Origin: Caballeronia peredens
GTDB taxonomy: Bacteria > Pseudomonadota > Gammaproteobacteria > Burkholderiales > Burkholderiaceae
Length of the DNA stretch: 64,000 nt
Assembly (NCBI GenBank): GCA_001544595.2
Contig: FCOH02000015.1
Span: 1 to 64,000 of the forward strand
Direction: 5' to 3'
Shown: one piece after another, positions 8,425-21,205 of the stretch
Layout of the letters: every line of letters begins with the position of its first letter
Position numbering within the stretch: the first letter of the stretch is position 1
Notes under the pieces: generated by a model
What the model saw: only the letters and a program-made list of their open reading frames with translations
What the model was told of the DNA's origin: nothing
The model's database searches: none
Translations under genes and position numbers: made by a program

Positions 8425-9396
8425 ATGAATACCCAAGAGGCGAAGATCGTCCTCGAGACTGCCTTGATTTGCGCGCAGGAACCGCTGCGGCTGCATGATT
8501 TGCGCAAGCTGTTCGCCGACGACATTTCGGCGGATACCGTTCGCACGCTGCTCGAAGGGCTCCAGGCCGACTGGTCGGGCCGCGGCGTGGAACTGGTGGC
8601 GCTCGCCTCCGGCTGGCGCTTTCAGAGCAAGCCCGCGATGCGCACGTATCTCGACCGGCTGCATCCGGAGAAACCGCCCAAGTATTCGCGGGCCGTACTC
8701 GAAACGCTGGCGATCATTGCTTATCGGCAGCCGGTGACGCGGGGCGATATCGAAGAGATTCGCGGCGTGACCGTGAACACGCAGGTCGTGAAGCAGCTCG
8801 AAGACCGTAGCTGGATCGAAGTGATCGGCCATCGCGACGTGCCGGGCCGCCCGGCGCTTTACGCGACGACCAAGCAGTTTCTCGACGACCTCGGCCTGAC
8901 CGCGCTCGACGAGTTGCCGGCGCTCGACAATCCGTCGGCGCAGTTCGAAGCAACGCTGCTGGCGCAGCATTCGATCGACTTCCCCGACAGCGTAGCGGCC
9001 GACGCGCAACCGGCGGCGAGCGGCGCGTCGGAGGCGGCGGACGGCGGGGAACGCGGGGAACATCAGGCGGCGGCATCGGTCAACGCGGTTGAGGCGGCAG
9101 CGCCCGAGCCCTCGGTCGACGAAGCGCGCGCAGGCGAGCCGCAAGCGCAGCAACAGGAAGAACAAACGCAGCAGGTAGAACACGAAGCGCGCGCAACGGA
9201 ACGTGCGGATGCCGCAGCGGATCATTTCGCTTCGCCCGCCGGCATTCACGCGCAGCAATCGAACACCGGGCACGACGCACCTGAAGCGCACGCCGCGCCT
9301 GCGCCGGCGCCGCACGACGACGAGCACGACGCGAGTCCATCGACCGACGCCGAACTGGACGACGACTCCGAAGAACCGACGGCGCGCCGCGCCTGA
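8425..9396 (+). CDS. scpB: SMC-ScpAB complex subunit ScpB
   Basis: This 323-residue protein is the kleisin-associated subunit of the SMC complex that organises and segregates the chromosome. The winged-helix domains occupy about residues 1-165, with the family block [28 protein letters not shown] and then [14 protein letters not shown]. The last 150 residues are a long, low-complexity tail rich in Ala, Gln, Glu and Asp (for example [12 protein letters not shown]), which E. coli-type or Bacillus ScpB lacks. That tail is a lineage feature of Burkholderiales and is probably disordered. The gene leads into rluB, 130 bp downstream. ScpA is not in the window. Confidence 0.95.
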   Translation: MNTQEAKIVLETALICAQEPLRLHDLRKLFADDISADTVRTLLEGLQADWSGRGVELVALASGWRFQSKPAMRTYLDRLHPEKPPKYSRAVLETLAIIAYRQPVTRGDIEEIRGVTVNTQVVKQLEDRSWIEVIGHRDVPGRPALYATTKQFLDDLGLTALDELPALDNPSAQFEATLLAQHSIDFPDSVAADAQPAASGASEAADGGERGEHQAAASVNAVEAAAPEPSVDEARAGEPQAQQQEEQTQQVEHEARATERADAAADHFASPAGIHAQQSNTGHDAPEAHAAPAPAPHDDEHDASPSTDAELDDDSEEPTARRA

Positions 9397-9526
9397 AACA
9401 TATTGCATGGCCCCTGATTCGCAATCCGGCTCTCCATAAAGATCATTTCGAGACGACCGGCCGGAGCAATCAGCGGATTTTTAGACGCGCCCGCGATGGG
9501 CGCGCGATTCGACATTTGAGGTTGTT

Positions 9527-11434
9527 TTGACACATTCCCACGACAGCGATTCGCCCGAATCCGCGCGCCCGGTGCACAACGCGGACGCACCCGAGTCGGC
9601 CGACGCCGGCGAACGCACGCGCATCGACCGGACCGAGGATGCCGGCGGCGAGGGCGACGATCGCCCGCGTCGCGGACTGCGCCGCGGACCGCGCAGTCTG
9701 ATCGCACGGCGTCGCGCTGTCGCGAAGACGAAGGGCGCGGAAGGCGCGCCCGCCGCGCCGGCCGCCGTGAACGAGACGCCGCCCGATGGCGTCGTCGCCG
9801 CGCAGGTGCGCACGCCGCGCAAGGATCCGAACGCGAAGGGTCCGCGCAAGGATGGCGCGCCCGGGCGCGGCCGCAAGAACGCGCGCCCCGACGCAGGCGA
9901 GGCAAAAGTCGAAGCCGCAGACGAAGCGCCCCAGCAGGCCGGCGCAGCGGCGCCCGCCCCGCGTGAGGGCGGACGGCGCAAGAACGCTCAGCAACAGCCG
10001 CAGCAAAAGCGCGGCAAGCGCAACGACTCGGCGCCGGCGACGGTCGAGAGCGCGGCAGCCGCTGCCGTCGACGACGTGTTCGCCTACGTGACGTCGCCAG
10101 CCTTCGACGCCGACAACACCGGCGCGGCCGGCGTGCGCGCACCGATGCTGCGCCGCGGCCGCAGCGCACCGCAGAAGCGCGTGCTGGAACCGGACGACGA
10201 CGCACCGAAGCTGCACAAAGTGCTCGCCGACGCGGGCATGGGCTCGCGCCGCGACATGGAAGAACTGATCATTGCCGGCCGCGTGTCGGTGAACGGCGAG
10301 CCGGCGCACATCGGCCAGCGCATCATGCCGACCGATCAGGTGCGCATCAACGGCAAGCCGGTGCGCCGCAAGCTCGCGAGCAAGCCGCCGCGCATCCTGC
10401 TTTATCACAAACCGACGGGTGAAATCGTCAGCCACGCCGACCCGGAAGGCCGTCCGACGGTGTTCGACAAGCTGCCGTCGATGAAAACCGCCAAGTGGCT
10501 CGCAGTCGGCCGCCTCGATTTCAACACCGAAGGCCTGCTGCTCCTCACGACCTCCGGCGATCTGGCGAACCGTTTCATGCATCCGCGCTATAGCGTGGAG
10601 CGCGAATACGCGGTGCGCGTCGTCGGCCAGTTGTCGGAAGGGATGAAGCAGAAGCTGCTGAAAGGCGTCGAACTCGATGACGGCCCCGCGAACTTCCTGC
10701 GCATTCAGGACGGCGGCGGCGAAGGCACGAACCACTGGTATCACGTCGCGCTGGCCGAGGGCCGCAATCGCGAAGTGCGCCGCATGTTCGAGGCCGCGGG
10801 CCTCATGGTCAGCCGCCTGATCCGCACGCGCCACGGCCCGATCGCGCTGCCGCGCGGCCTGAAGCGCGGCCGCTGGGAAGAGCTCGAAGACAATCAGGTG
10901 CGCAGCCTGATGGCGTCGGTCGGCCTCAAACTGCCGACGGAAGAGAAAGGCGGACGCAGTTCCGCGCCGCGCGTGCAGCCCGATCCGATGCAGACGTCGA
11001 TGGGCTTCATCACGCGCGAGCCGGTGCTGAGCTCGCACTCGCGCATGACGCAGCAGACGCCGGGACGCGGCGGGCGGCGCGGTCAGCCGGGCGGCATGGC
11101 GAGCGGCTTCGGGCTCGGCGGCATGGGTGGCTTCGGCGGCAACGCAGCCAATTCGAGCAATCCGGGCAATCCCGGCGCGGGCCGTCGCGGTGGCCGGGAG
11201 CCGAACGGTAATCGCGTCGGCGGTGAGCCGAACGGCAATCGCGCCAACGGCGCCCGGACGGGTCCGCGCGGTGCCCGCCCGCAAGGCGGTCCGCAGGGCG
11301 CGGCCGGCCCGGGCAAACGCGCCGCTGGCGGCAACGCGCCGCGCGGTAATCGCCAGGGCGGCGCTCAGCAGGGTGCGGGACAAGGCAAGGCCGGAGCAAA
11401 CCGGGGCGCACGCAATCGCACGCGCGGCCGTTGA
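9527..11434 (+). CDS. rluB: 23S rRNA pseudouridine(2605) synthase RluB
   Basis: This 635-residue protein converts U2605 of 23S rRNA to pseudouridine. The enzyme core is in the middle: an S4 RNA-binding domain (about 227-290, [20 protein letters not shown]) and the pseudouridine synthase domain (about 295-470) with [14 protein letters not shown], whose Asp331 is the catalytic nucleophile. A basic, disordered N-terminal arm of about 225 residues and a Gly/Asn/Arg-rich tail of about 165 residues flank it; E. coli RluB is only about 290 residues. The tail contains a repeated GEPNGNR-type unit. The frame begins with TTG (9527), the only plausible start before the arm. Confidence 0.93.
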   Translation: MTHSHDSDSPESARPVHNADAPESADAGERTRIDRTEDAGGEGDDRPRRGLRRGPRSLIARRRAVAKTKGAEGAPAAPAAVNETPPDGVVAAQVRTPRKDPNAKGPRKDGAPGRGRKNARPDAGEAKVEAADEAPQQAGAAAPAPREGGRRKNAQQQPQQKRGKRNDSAPATVESAAAAAVDDVFAYVTSPAFDADNTGAAGVRAPMLRRGRSAPQKRVLEPDDDAPKLHKVLADAGMGSRRDMEELIIAGRVSVNGEPAHIGQRIMPTDQVRINGKPVRRKLASKPPRILLYHKPTGEIVSHADPEGRPTVFDKLPSMKTAKWLAVGRLDFNTEGLLLLTTSGDLANRFMHPRYSVEREYAVRVVGQLSEGMKQKLLKGVELDDGPANFLRIQDGGGEGTNHWYHVALAEGRNREVRRMFEAAGLMVSRLIRTRHGPIALPRGLKRGRWEELEDNQVRSLMASVGLKLPTEEKGGRSSAPRVQPDPMQTSMGFITREPVLSSHSRMTQQTPGRGGRRGQPGGMASGFGLGGMGGFGGNAANSSNPGNPGAGRRGGREPNGNRVGGEPNGNRANGARTGPRGARPQGGPQGAAGPGKRAAGGNAPRGNRQGGAQQGAGQGKAGANRGARNRTRGR

Positions 11435-11589
11435 GGTCCAGGCGCAACGCCGCCGAGAGGCGGGTCGAAGGAGGCATGCGGTATTCGACCCGCCAACCGC
11501 GTAGCGAAACAGCGGTGACATAAACGGAGTGCCGACTGGCCCGAATCGCACGAAACAGGCCCCAACGGGACCGAAAGCGCGTGCTACGT
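11435..11589. other. spacer after rluB
   Basis: Part of the 368-bp stretch between rluB and rimP. It contains no convincing terminator for rluB and no gene; the promoter and leader of the rimP operon begin at its end. Confidence 0.4.
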
Positions 11590-11618
11590 TTGCGTTTATC
11601 GCGAAAAATAGCTAAAAT
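11590..11618 (+). promoter_or_regulatory. sigma-70 type promoter of the rimP-nusA-infB operon
   Basis: TTGCGT (11590-11595) and TAAAAT (11613-11618) are separated by 17 bases, a near-consensus pair. Transcription would start near 11625, about 180 bp before rimP. Confidence 0.7.
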
Positions 11619-11624
11619 CATGAA

Positions 11625-11702
11625 GTCGCTAGGCGCGTAGTTTTTTCTGCCCTAAGTGCGGCCTCGGTTGAAAAAGATGGGCGTTGCGCCCATTTTTTTT
11701 TG
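11625..11702 (+). promoter_or_regulatory. leader with early terminator ahead of rimP (attenuator-like)
   Basis: A leader of about 50 bases runs from the predicted start into the hairpin ATGGGCG-TTG-CGCCCAT (11677-11693), which is followed by nine to ten T. This is a full Rho-independent terminator inside the 5' leader, 100 bp before rimP, with a promoter only 60 bp upstream of it. It therefore acts either as an attenuator or as the end of a short RNA. Attenuator-like rimP leaders are described in other Proteobacteria, and NusA itself acts at such hairpins, so feedback by the operon's own product is plausible. Confidence 0.65.
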
Positions 11703-11802
11703 GCTTTTCGGTTCAGCATCTCGGGAGCAGGGGTGCGCGCCCGCATGAAGGCGCTACCCGCGGGTGTTTCGGCGTGGAGCGCGCGAACACCTTGGAGTTA
11801 CT

Positions 11803-12261
11803 GTGCAACTGACGGAATTGATAGAAACCACGGTCTCAGGCCTGGGATACGAGCTTGTCGATCTCGAGCGTTCGGGAGGCGGCATGCTGCGTGTGTATAT
11901 CGATCAGCCGGCCGGTATCGCTATCGAAGACTGCGAGAAGGTCACGCGCCAGCTCCAATACCTGCTCGAAGTCGAGAACATCGACTACGACCGGCTCGAA
12001 GTGTCGTCGCCGGGGCTTGATCGTCCGCTCAAGAAGCTGGTCGATTTCGAGCGCTTCGCAGGAAGCGAGATCGTCATCACATTGAAAAAGCCGCTGGACG
12101 GGCGCAAGTCGTACCGCGGTATTTTGCATGCCCCCGACGGCGAAACGATCGGATTGGAATTTGAAGGGAAGGACGGCGCCGCGATGCTGGATTTCACGCT
12201 CGCAGACCTCGATAAAGCACGTCTCGTCCCCAAGGTTGATTTTAGGAGCCGCAAACAATGA
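11803..12261 (+). CDS. rimP: ribosome maturation factor RimP
   Basis: This 152-residue protein helps assemble the 30S subunit. The N-terminal domain carries [10 protein letters not shown] and [21 protein letters not shown], and [14 protein letters not shown] (about 76-90) is the family signature before the C-terminal SH3-like domain. I start at the GTG at 11803, which has TTGGAG nine bases upstream and gives the standard N-terminus (QLTELIE). The longer frame from 11764 adds 13 residues not usual in the family. Its stop overlaps the nusA start (ATGA), so the two are translationally coupled. Confidence 0.95.
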   Translation: MQLTELIETTVSGLGYELVDLERSGGGMLRVYIDQPAGIAIEDCEKVTRQLQYLLEVENIDYDRLEVSSPGLDRPLKKLVDFERFAGSEIVITLKKPLDGRKSYRGILHAPDGETIGLEFEGKDGAAMLDFTLADLDKARLVPKVDFRSRKQ

Positions 12262-13733
12262 GTCGCGAAGTATTGATGCTGGCGGATGCGCTGGCACGCG
12301 AAAAGAACGTCAACAAGGACGTCGTGTACGCAGCACTCGAAGCTGCGCTTGCTTCGGCCACAAAGAAGCTCTTCGAGGAAGACGTGGATATTCGCGTCGC
12401 CATCGACCGTGAGAGCGGCGAGCACGAGACTTTCCGTCGCTGGCGCGTGGTGCCGGACGAGGCCGGCCTGCAGGAGCCGGATCAGGAAATCCTGCTGTTC
12501 GAAGCCAAGGAGCAGAAGGCGGACGCACAGGTTGACGATTTCATCGAGGAGCCGATTCCGTCGATCGAATTCGGCCGGATCGGCGCGCAGGCCGCCAAGC
12601 AGGTCATTCTGCAAAAGGTGCGCGACGCCGAGCGCGAGCAGATCCTGAACGACTTCCTCGAGCGCGGCGAAAAGATCATGACCGGCTCGGTGAAGCGCCT
12701 GGACAAGGGCAACTTCATCGTCGAGTCGGGTCGCGTCGAGGCGCTGCTGCGCCGTGACCAGCTGATTCCGAAGGAAAACCTGCGCGTGGGCGACCGCGTG
12801 CGTGCCTATATCGGCAAGGTCGACCGCACGGCGCGCGGCCCGCAAATCGAACTCTCGCGCACCGCGCCCGAGTTCCTGATGAAGCTGTTCGAGCTGGAAG
12901 TGCCCGAAATCGAACAGGGCCTCCTGGAAATCAAGGCGGCTGCACGCGATCCGGGCGTGCGTGCGAAAATCGGGGTGATCGCGTACGACAAGCGCATCGA
13001 TCCGATCGGCACGTGCGTCGGCATCCGCGGCTCGCGCGTGCAGGCAGTGAGAAACGAGCTCGGTGGCGAGAACGTCGACATCGTGCTATGGTCGGAAGAT
13101 CCCGCGCAGTTCGTGATCGGCGCCCTCGCGCCGGCAGCCGTCCAGTCGATTGTCGTCGATGAAGAAAAGCACTCGATGGACGTCGTCGTGGACGAAAACG
13201 AGCTCGCGGTCGCCATCGGCCGCTCCGGCCAGAACGTTCGGCTCGCAAGCGAGCTCACCGGCTGGCAGATCAATATCATGACGCCGGACGAATCGGCGTT
13301 GAAGCAGAACGAAGAGCGTGGCAAGTTGCGCGACCTGTTCATGGCGCGTCTGGATGTGGACGAGGAAGTCGCCGACATCCTGATCGACGAAGGCTTCACG
13401 AGCCTCGAAGAAATCGCGTACGTGCCGCTCAACGAAATGCTCGAAATCGAAGCCTTCGACGAAGACACCGTGCATGAGTTGCGCAACCGCTCGCGCGACG
13501 CACTGCTCACCATGGCGATCGCCAACGAAGAGAAGGTGGAAGGCGTAGCACTCGATCTGAAGAGCCTCGACGGCATGGACAGCGAGTTGCTCGCGAAGCT
13601 TGCCGAGCATCAGATCCAGACCCGCGACGAACTCGCGGAGCTGGCAGTAGACGAATTGGTCGAAATGACCGGTATGGAAGAGGATGCCGCTAAGGCGTTG
13701 ATCATGAAAGCACGTGAACACTGGTTCCAGTGA
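12258..13733 (+). CDS. nusA: transcription termination/antitermination factor NusA
   Basis: This 491-residue RNA polymerase cofactor shows the full domain order. The N-terminal polymerase-binding domain is at 1-125, S1 at about 135-200 ([19 protein letters not shown]), and KH1 and KH2 lie at about 230-350 ([33 protein letters not shown]). Two acidic repeat-like helical domains sit at the C-terminus (about 360-490), as in E. coli. It controls pausing, termination and antitermination. Start and stop are clear, with a 4-bp overlap with rimP. As a product of the operon headed by a terminator hairpin, it is a natural candidate to regulate its own expression. Confidence 0.97.
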   Translation: MSREVLMLADALAREKNVNKDVVYAALEAALASATKKLFEEDVDIRVAIDRESGEHETFRRWRVVPDEAGLQEPDQEILLFEAKEQKADAQVDDFIEEPIPSIEFGRIGAQAAKQVILQKVRDAEREQILNDFLERGEKIMTGSVKRLDKGNFIVESGRVEALLRRDQLIPKENLRVGDRVRAYIGKVDRTARGPQIELSRTAPEFLMKLFELEVPEIEQGLLEIKAAARDPGVRAKIGVIAYDKRIDPIGTCVGIRGSRVQAVRNELGGENVDIVLWSEDPAQFVIGALAPAAVQSIVVDEEKHSMDVVVDENELAVAIGRSGQNVRLASELTGWQINIMTPDESALKQNEERGKLRDLFMARLDVDEEVADILIDEGFTSLEEIAYVPLNEMLEIEAFDEDTVHELRNRSRDALLTMAIANEEKVEGVALDLKSLDGMDSELLAKLAEHQIQTRDELAELAVDELVEMTGMEEDAAKALIMKAREHWFQ

Positions 13734-13826
13734 GAAATGACCATGGCGCACTGATATTTGGCGGCCTGTTTGGCCGCGTGACCCCGATCTAACCGCAAGG
13801 ATATGTCCTTGCATCAAGAGGAATGA

Positions 13827-16808
<2,982 letters not shown>

Positions 16809-16839
16809 TGCGGTAAGTTGCATCAGCCGCTGCGTCGAG

Positions 16840-16878
16840 GGCGGGGTGAGCCTGAAGGCTCGCTCCGCCTTTTTATTT
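16840..16878 (+). terminator. terminator-like hairpin between infB and rbfA
   Basis: GGCGGGGTGAGCC pairs over all 13 positions (two G-U pairs) with GGCTCGCTCCGCC around a TGAA loop, followed by TTTTTATTT. It has every mark of a Rho-independent terminator yet lies inside a conserved operon, 34 bp before rbfA. It probably lowers expression of rbfA and truB relative to infB, or is read through with NusA. Confidence 0.8.
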
Positions 16879-16911
16879 GGCGCGGCCGCAAGCGAAGAAA
16901 AGGACAACATC

Positions 16912-17325
16912 ATGGCTAAAAGACGTACTTCCGCGAACCGCAACGTGCAGATCGCGGACCAGATCCAGCGCGATCTCTCGGCGCTGTTGCGCGAGGTGAA
17001 AGATCCGCGCATCGGGCTCGTGACGATTCAGAGCGTCGAACTCACGCCGGATTACGCGCACGCGAAGGTCTATTTCACGACGCTCACGGGCGATCCGAAA
17101 GCGACCCAGGAAGGCCTGAACCACGCGGCCGGCCATCTGCACAACCTGCTGTTCAAGCGCCTGCATATTCACACGGTGCCGACGCTGCATTTCCACTACG
17201 ACCAGACGATCGAGAAGGCCGTCGAGATGTCGCGCCTGATCGACGAAGCGAACGCGACGCGCGCAAAAGACGCAACCGATGCGCCGGACGCACCCGATGC
17301 ACGCGACGACAAGGAAGGCGCGTAA
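16912..17325 (+). CDS. rbfA: 30S ribosome-binding factor RbfA
   Basis: This 137-residue KH-fold protein binds the 30S subunit near the 5' helix of 16S rRNA during late maturation and cold adaptation. The family core is clear: VADQ-like [22 protein letters not shown], then [20 protein letters not shown] and [16 protein letters not shown]. The start at 16912 (MAKRRTS) has AAGGA upstream; the frame extends to 16846, but that part lies within the terminator hairpin and is not coding. The last 20 residues are an acidic Asp/Ala tail. truB follows 3 bp downstream. Confidence 0.95.
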   Translation: MAKRRTSANRNVQIADQIQRDLSALLREVKDPRIGLVTIQSVELTPDYAHAKVYFTTLTGDPKATQEGLNHAAGHLHNLLFKRLHIHTVPTLHFHYDQTIEKAVEMSRLIDEANATRAKDATDAPDAPDARDDKEGA

Positions 17326-17328
17326 GCG

Positions 17329-18267
17329 ATGAGCGGTTCGGAAAAACAGGCGCGGCCGAAGATTCCGCGTCGCGCCCTGGACGGCGTGCTCCTGCTGGAC
17401 AAGCCGCTCGGCCTGTCGAGCAACGACGCGCTCATCAAGGCCAAACGGCTGTATCTCGCGAAGAAGGCGGGCCACACGGGCACGCTCGATCCGCTCGCAA
17501 CGGGTCTGCTGCCGCTTTGCTTCGGCGAGGCGACCAAGTTTTCGCAGGATCTGCTCGAAGCGGACAAGACCTACGAAGCCACCATGCGGCTCGGCATCCG
17601 CACGACGACGGGCGATGCCGAAGGCGAGGCGCTCGAAACACGCGACGTCGCTTGCGAGGAGGCCGCGGTCGCTGAAGCGATGCAGCGATTCATCGGCGAA
17701 ATCGTTCAGGTTCCGCCGATGTACTCAGCGCTGAAGCGCGACGGCAAGCCGCTCTACGAGTACGCGCGCGCGGGGCAAACCGTCGAACGCGAAGGCCGCC
17801 GGGTGACGATTCACGCGCTGGAAATGATCGCGTGCGCGTTGCCGCTCGTGACGTTTCGCGTGACATGCAGCAAGGGCACTTACGTGCGCACGCTCGCGGA
17901 GGATATCGGTGAGGCGCTCGGCTGCGGCGCGCATCTGACGGCGCTGCGGCGCACGGGCGTGGGCGCGCTGACGCTCGACCATGCGCTCACGCTGGACGAA
18001 CTGGCGAGCCTGAGCGAAGCGCAGCGCGACGAGCGGCTTCAGCCGGTGGATGCGCTGCTGTCGACTTTTCCCGCCGTTCGGCTCGATGACGAAGCGACCC
18101 GGCGCTTCCTGCATGGCCAGCGTCTGCGGCTCGAGGACATCGCCGAAACGCGCGTCGAAGCGGGCCGTGTGCGTGTCTATGCGCTGGAAGGTGACCGGCT
18201 GCTGGGCGTCGCGAGAGCGGGCGAGGGTGTGCTGGCGCCCGAGCGTCTGGTTGTGACGGCGCAATAA
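17329..18267 (+). CDS. truB: tRNA pseudouridine(55) synthase TruB
   Basis: This 312-residue enzyme makes the universal pseudouridine 55 in the T-loop of tRNA. The catalytic motif AGHTGTLDPLATGLLP carries the nucleophile Asp54. KGTYVRTLAEDIG (about 183-195) and the ALRRTGVG motif are also present, and a PUA-like end is at about 245-312. The length is normal. It is the last gene of the rimP operon and ends in a bidirectional terminator shared with the efflux operon. Confidence 0.96.
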   Translation: MSGSEKQARPKIPRRALDGVLLLDKPLGLSSNDALIKAKRLYLAKKAGHTGTLDPLATGLLPLCFGEATKFSQDLLEADKTYEATMRLGIRTTTGDAEGEALETRDVACEEAAVAEAMQRFIGEIVQVPPMYSALKRDGKPLYEYARAGQTVEREGRRVTIHALEMIACALPLVTFRVTCSKGTYVRTLAEDIGEALGCGAHLTALRRTGVGALTLDHALTLDELASLSEAQRDERLQPVDALLSTFPAVRLDDEATRRFLHGQRLRLEDIAETRVEAGRVRVYALEGDRLLGVARAGEGVLAPERLVVTAQ

Positions 18268-18270
18268 ATG

Positions 18271-18299
18271 AAAAAGCCCGGAATCATCCGGGCTTTTTC
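18271..18299. terminator. bidirectional Rho-independent terminator
   Basis: AAAAAGCCCGGA-ATCA-TCCGGGCTTTTT is a perfect inverted repeat with A and T runs on both sides. It lies between the convergent truB and emrB-like genes and can stop both transcripts. Confidence 0.93.
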
Positions 18300-18326
18300 T
18301 CAGAAGAACGATGTGGGGCGCCGTAA

Positions 18327-19886
18327 TCAGTGCGCCGCCGATGCCGCCGCAGCCGAATCGCCTCCGCCCGAGCGTTCGGGGCGCGTGATCCAGATCAGCG
18401 CGATCAGCGCGACGAAAATCCCCGCCGAGATATAAAACATATCGTTCACGCCGAGCTGCGCCGCCTGCTGCGTGGCCATGTTGTTGAACAGGCCGTAAGT
18501 CTGCTCCTGCGAGAAGCCGAGCGCCTTCATCTGCTGGGTCGAATTCGCGAAGATCGGATTGAACGAATTCGCCTGCTCGGCCAGTTGCACGTGATGCACG
18601 ATCGAGCGATGCTCCCAGGCCGTCGAAAAGATCGACGTGCCGATGCCGCCGCACATGATCCGCACGAAGTTCGACAAGCCCGATGCCGCCGGAATGCGAT
18701 GCCCCGGCAAACCCGACAGCGTGATCGACACTAGCGGAATGAAGAAGCCTGCCATCGCGATGCCCTGGATCAGCGTGGGCAGCGTGAGCGACCAGGTATC
18801 GACGCCGGTCGTGTAGCGCGAACGCATCCAGAAGCACAGCGCGAACACGAGGAACGCGGCCGTCGCGATACGGCGCGGATCGGTGCGCGGCAGGAACTTG
18901 CCGGTGATCGGCGAAAGCAGCACCGCGAACAGGCCGACCGGCGCCATCACGAGACCGGCATCGGTTGCGGTATAGCCGATCACGGTCTGCAACCACAGCG
19001 GCAACAGCACGAGATTGCCGAAGTAAAGCCCGTAACCGACCGACAGCGCGATCGTTCCGCCCGAAAAATTACGCAGCGCGAACAGCGACAGGTCGACGAC
19101 CGGATGCTCCGCCGTCAGCTCCCACACGATGAAGAACGCGAACGCGATCACCGCGATCAGCGCGAGCACGACGATGGTCGTCGAGTTGAACCAGTCGAGA
19201 TCCTTGCCCTTGTCGAGCATGATCTGCAGCGCGCCGACCCAGACGACGAGCAGGCTGAGACCGACGGTGTCGATCGGCGCGCGGCGGATGGCCGAATCGC
19301 GGTCGCGAAAAATCATGAACGTGGCGATCGCGGCGACGAAACCGACCGGAATGTTCACGTAGAAAATCCACGGCCACGAAATATTGTCCGAGATCCAGCC
19401 GCCGAGAATCGGCCCGGCGACGGGCGCGATCAGCGTGGTCATCGACCACATCGATAGCGCGATCGGCGCCTTTTCGCGCGGATAGCTCGCGAGCAGCAGC
19501 GTTTGCGACAGCGGGATCATCGGGCCGGCGACCGCGCCCTGCAGCACGCGCGCGGCGAGCAGAAACGGCAGCGTCGGCGCGAGGCCGCACAGCCACGACG
19601 CGAGCACGAACAGGATGATCGAGCCGAGGAACAGCCGCACCTGTCCGAAGCGCTGTGTGAGCCAGCCAGTGAGCGGCACCGAGATCGCATTGGCGACCGC
19701 GAACGACGTGATGACCCACGTGCCCTGATCCGACGACACGCCGAGGTCGCCGGAGATCGACGGAATCGAGACGTTCGCGATGGACGTGTCGAGCACGTTC
19801 ATGAAGACCGCGAGCGACACGGCGATCGTCCCGACGACGAGCTTGCCGCCCGAAAGCGGCGGATGAACGACGTTTTGCTGTGACAT
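18327..19886 (-). CDS. emrB: DHA2-family MFS drug exporter, EmrB-like
   Basis: This 519-residue inner-membrane protein has about 14 membrane-spanning segments, the number typical of the DHA2 (EmrB/QacA) family. LDTSIANVSIPSISGDLGVSSDQGTWVITSFAVANAI is the N-terminal family mark (motif D1 in helix 1 onwards), and LTQRFGQVRLFLG-type loop motif A follows. It drives proton-coupled export of hydrophobic compounds through the periplasmic adaptor EmrA and the outer-membrane channel coded upstream. It starts 13 bp after emrA and is the last gene of the marR-led operon. Confidence 0.95.
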   Translation of the reverse strand: MSQQNVVHPPLSGGKLVVGTIAVSLAVFMNVLDTSIANVSIPSISGDLGVSSDQGTWVITSFAVANAISVPLTGWLTQRFGQVRLFLGSIILFVLASWLCGLAPTLPFLLAARVLQGAVAGPMIPLSQTLLLASYPREKAPIALSMWSMTTLIAPVAGPILGGWISDNISWPWIFYVNIPVGFVAAIATFMIFRDRDSAIRRAPIDTVGLSLLVVWVGALQIMLDKGKDLDWFNSTTIVVLALIAVIAFAFFIVWELTAEHPVVDLSLFALRNFSGGTIALSVGYGLYFGNLVLLPLWLQTVIGYTATDAGLVMAPVGLFAVLLSPITGKFLPRTDPRRIATAAFLVFALCFWMRSRYTTGVDTWSLTLPTLIQGIAMAGFFIPLVSITLSGLPGHRIPAASGLSNFVRIMCGGIGTSIFSTAWEHRSIVHHVQLAEQANSFNPIFANSTQQMKALGFSQEQTYGLFNNMATQQAAQLGVNDMFYISAGIFVALIALIWITRPERSGGGDSAAAASAAH

Positions 19887-19899
19887 CAGGCGAATCCGC

Positions 19900-21153
19900 T
19901 CACATCAGCCTGGCGGCCGGCGCGGAGTTCGTCGCGCGGCCGTGCGTGGCCGACGACGAATTCTGCGCAGGCGCGCCCACGCCCGTGCCCGCGTTCTGCT
20001 GGATGATGCGCGCGATTTCCTGATCGGCCTGCGCACCGTAGTTGTCGAACACGTTGGTCTGATACACCGTGTTCTGCGCGTTGGCGAGCTGGCCGCCTTG
20101 CTCGTTCTTGATGGTCACGTCGACATTCATCGACAGGCCGATGCGCAGCGGATGCTCCTGCAGTTCCTTCGGATCGAGTTCGATCCGTACCGGCAGGCGC
20201 TGCACGACCTTGATCCAGTTACCCGTCGCATTCTGCGCGGGCAGCAGCGAGAACGCCGAGCCCGTGCCCGCCGAGAAACCGATCACCTTGCCGTGGAAGA
20301 CCACGCCGGAGCCGTACAGATCGGCCGTCAGTTCGACCGGTTGGCCGAGGCGCATATGCTTCAGCTGCACTTCCTTGAAGTTGGCATCGACCCACACGGC
20401 GTTGAGCGGCACGATCGCCATCAGCGGATTGCCCGGCGACACGCGCTGACCGACCTGCACCGAGCGTTTCGCGACATAGCCCGTCACCGGCGCGGGCAGC
20501 GTGTTGCGCGCGAAGTTGATGTACGAGTCGCGCACCTTCGCGGCTGCGGCGAGCACGTTCGGGTGGTCGGCGATCGTCGTGTTGGCCGTGAGCGAGCGGT
20601 TCGACGCGAGTTCCTGTTCGGCCGCGTCGAGCGAGGCTTGCGCGCCGCGCACCGCGTCGCGCGCGTGCGAGATTTCTTCCTGCGACACGGCGCCCGTCTG
20701 CGCGACCGTCATGCGGCGCTTCAGATCGTCCTGTGCGCGTTGCAGGTCGGAGCGGCGCAGCGCGATCTGCGCTTCGTACTGGTTGTTGTTGACGAAGAAC
20801 GTGCGCACTTGACGCACGGTCTGCGCGAGATTCGCCTCGGCCTGATCGAGCGCGACCTTGGAGTCGGCCGGATCGAGCGCGACGAGCGGATCGCCCACTT
20901 TCACGGTCTGCGTGTCGTCCGCGTTCACGGAGATCACGGTGCCGACGACCTGCGGCGTGATCTGCACGACGTTTCCGTTGACGTAGGCGTCGTCGGTGCT
21001 TTCGTGGAAGCGCGCGACGAGGAAGTAGTACAGCCCGTACGCGACGGCGGCGATGATGATGACGAGCACGATCAGCGTCATCAGCGCGCGGCGCTTGCCG
21101 TTGCTTTGCTTCGGCGCGGGCGCGGCTGCCGCGGTTTGTTGAGGGTCGCTCAT
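19900..21153 (-). CDS. emrA: HlyD-family membrane fusion protein, EmrA-like
   Basis: This 417-residue periplasmic adaptor has one N-terminal membrane anchor (about 24-46), then the EmrA mark STDDAYVNG, a lipoyl-like half (VSVNADDTQTVKVGDPL), a coiled-coil hairpin (about 100-210, heptads in the ALRRSDLQRAQDDLKRR region) and the second lipoyl and beta-barrel half. It links the MFS pump to the outer-membrane factor. I use the ATG at 21153, which has CGGAG seven bases upstream; the frame runs on to 21249 without a better start. The C-terminus has a Gln/Asn/Ala tail. Confidence 0.95.
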   Translation of the reverse strand: MSDPQQTAAAAPAPKQSNGKRRALMTLIVLVIIIAAVAYGLYYFLVARFHESTDDAYVNGNVVQITPQVVGTVISVNADDTQTVKVGDPLVALDPADSKVALDQAEANLAQTVRQVRTFFVNNNQYEAQIALRRSDLQRAQDDLKRRMTVAQTGAVSQEEISHARDAVRGAQASLDAAEQELASNRSLTANTTIADHPNVLAAAAKVRDSYINFARNTLPAPVTGYVAKRSVQVGQRVSPGNPLMAIVPLNAVWVDANFKEVQLKHMRLGQPVELTADLYGSGVVFHGKVIGFSAGTGSAFSLLPAQNATGNWIKVVQRLPVRIELDPKELQEHPLRIGLSMNVDVTIKNEQGGQLANAQNTVYQTNVFDNYGAQADQEIARIIQQNAGTGVGAPAQNSSSATHGRATNSAPAARLM

Positions 21154-21205
21154 GAAAGACTCCGAATATTCCGTTTTGGTCCTGATGCGTGTTCTTGTAT
21201 GCGGC

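Noticed and set aside
9470..11551. A 693-residue open frame on the minus strand across rluB
   Set aside because: It lies opposite a clear gene, is Ala/Arg/His-rich as expected for an antisense frame in GC-rich DNA, and has no start signal or domain.
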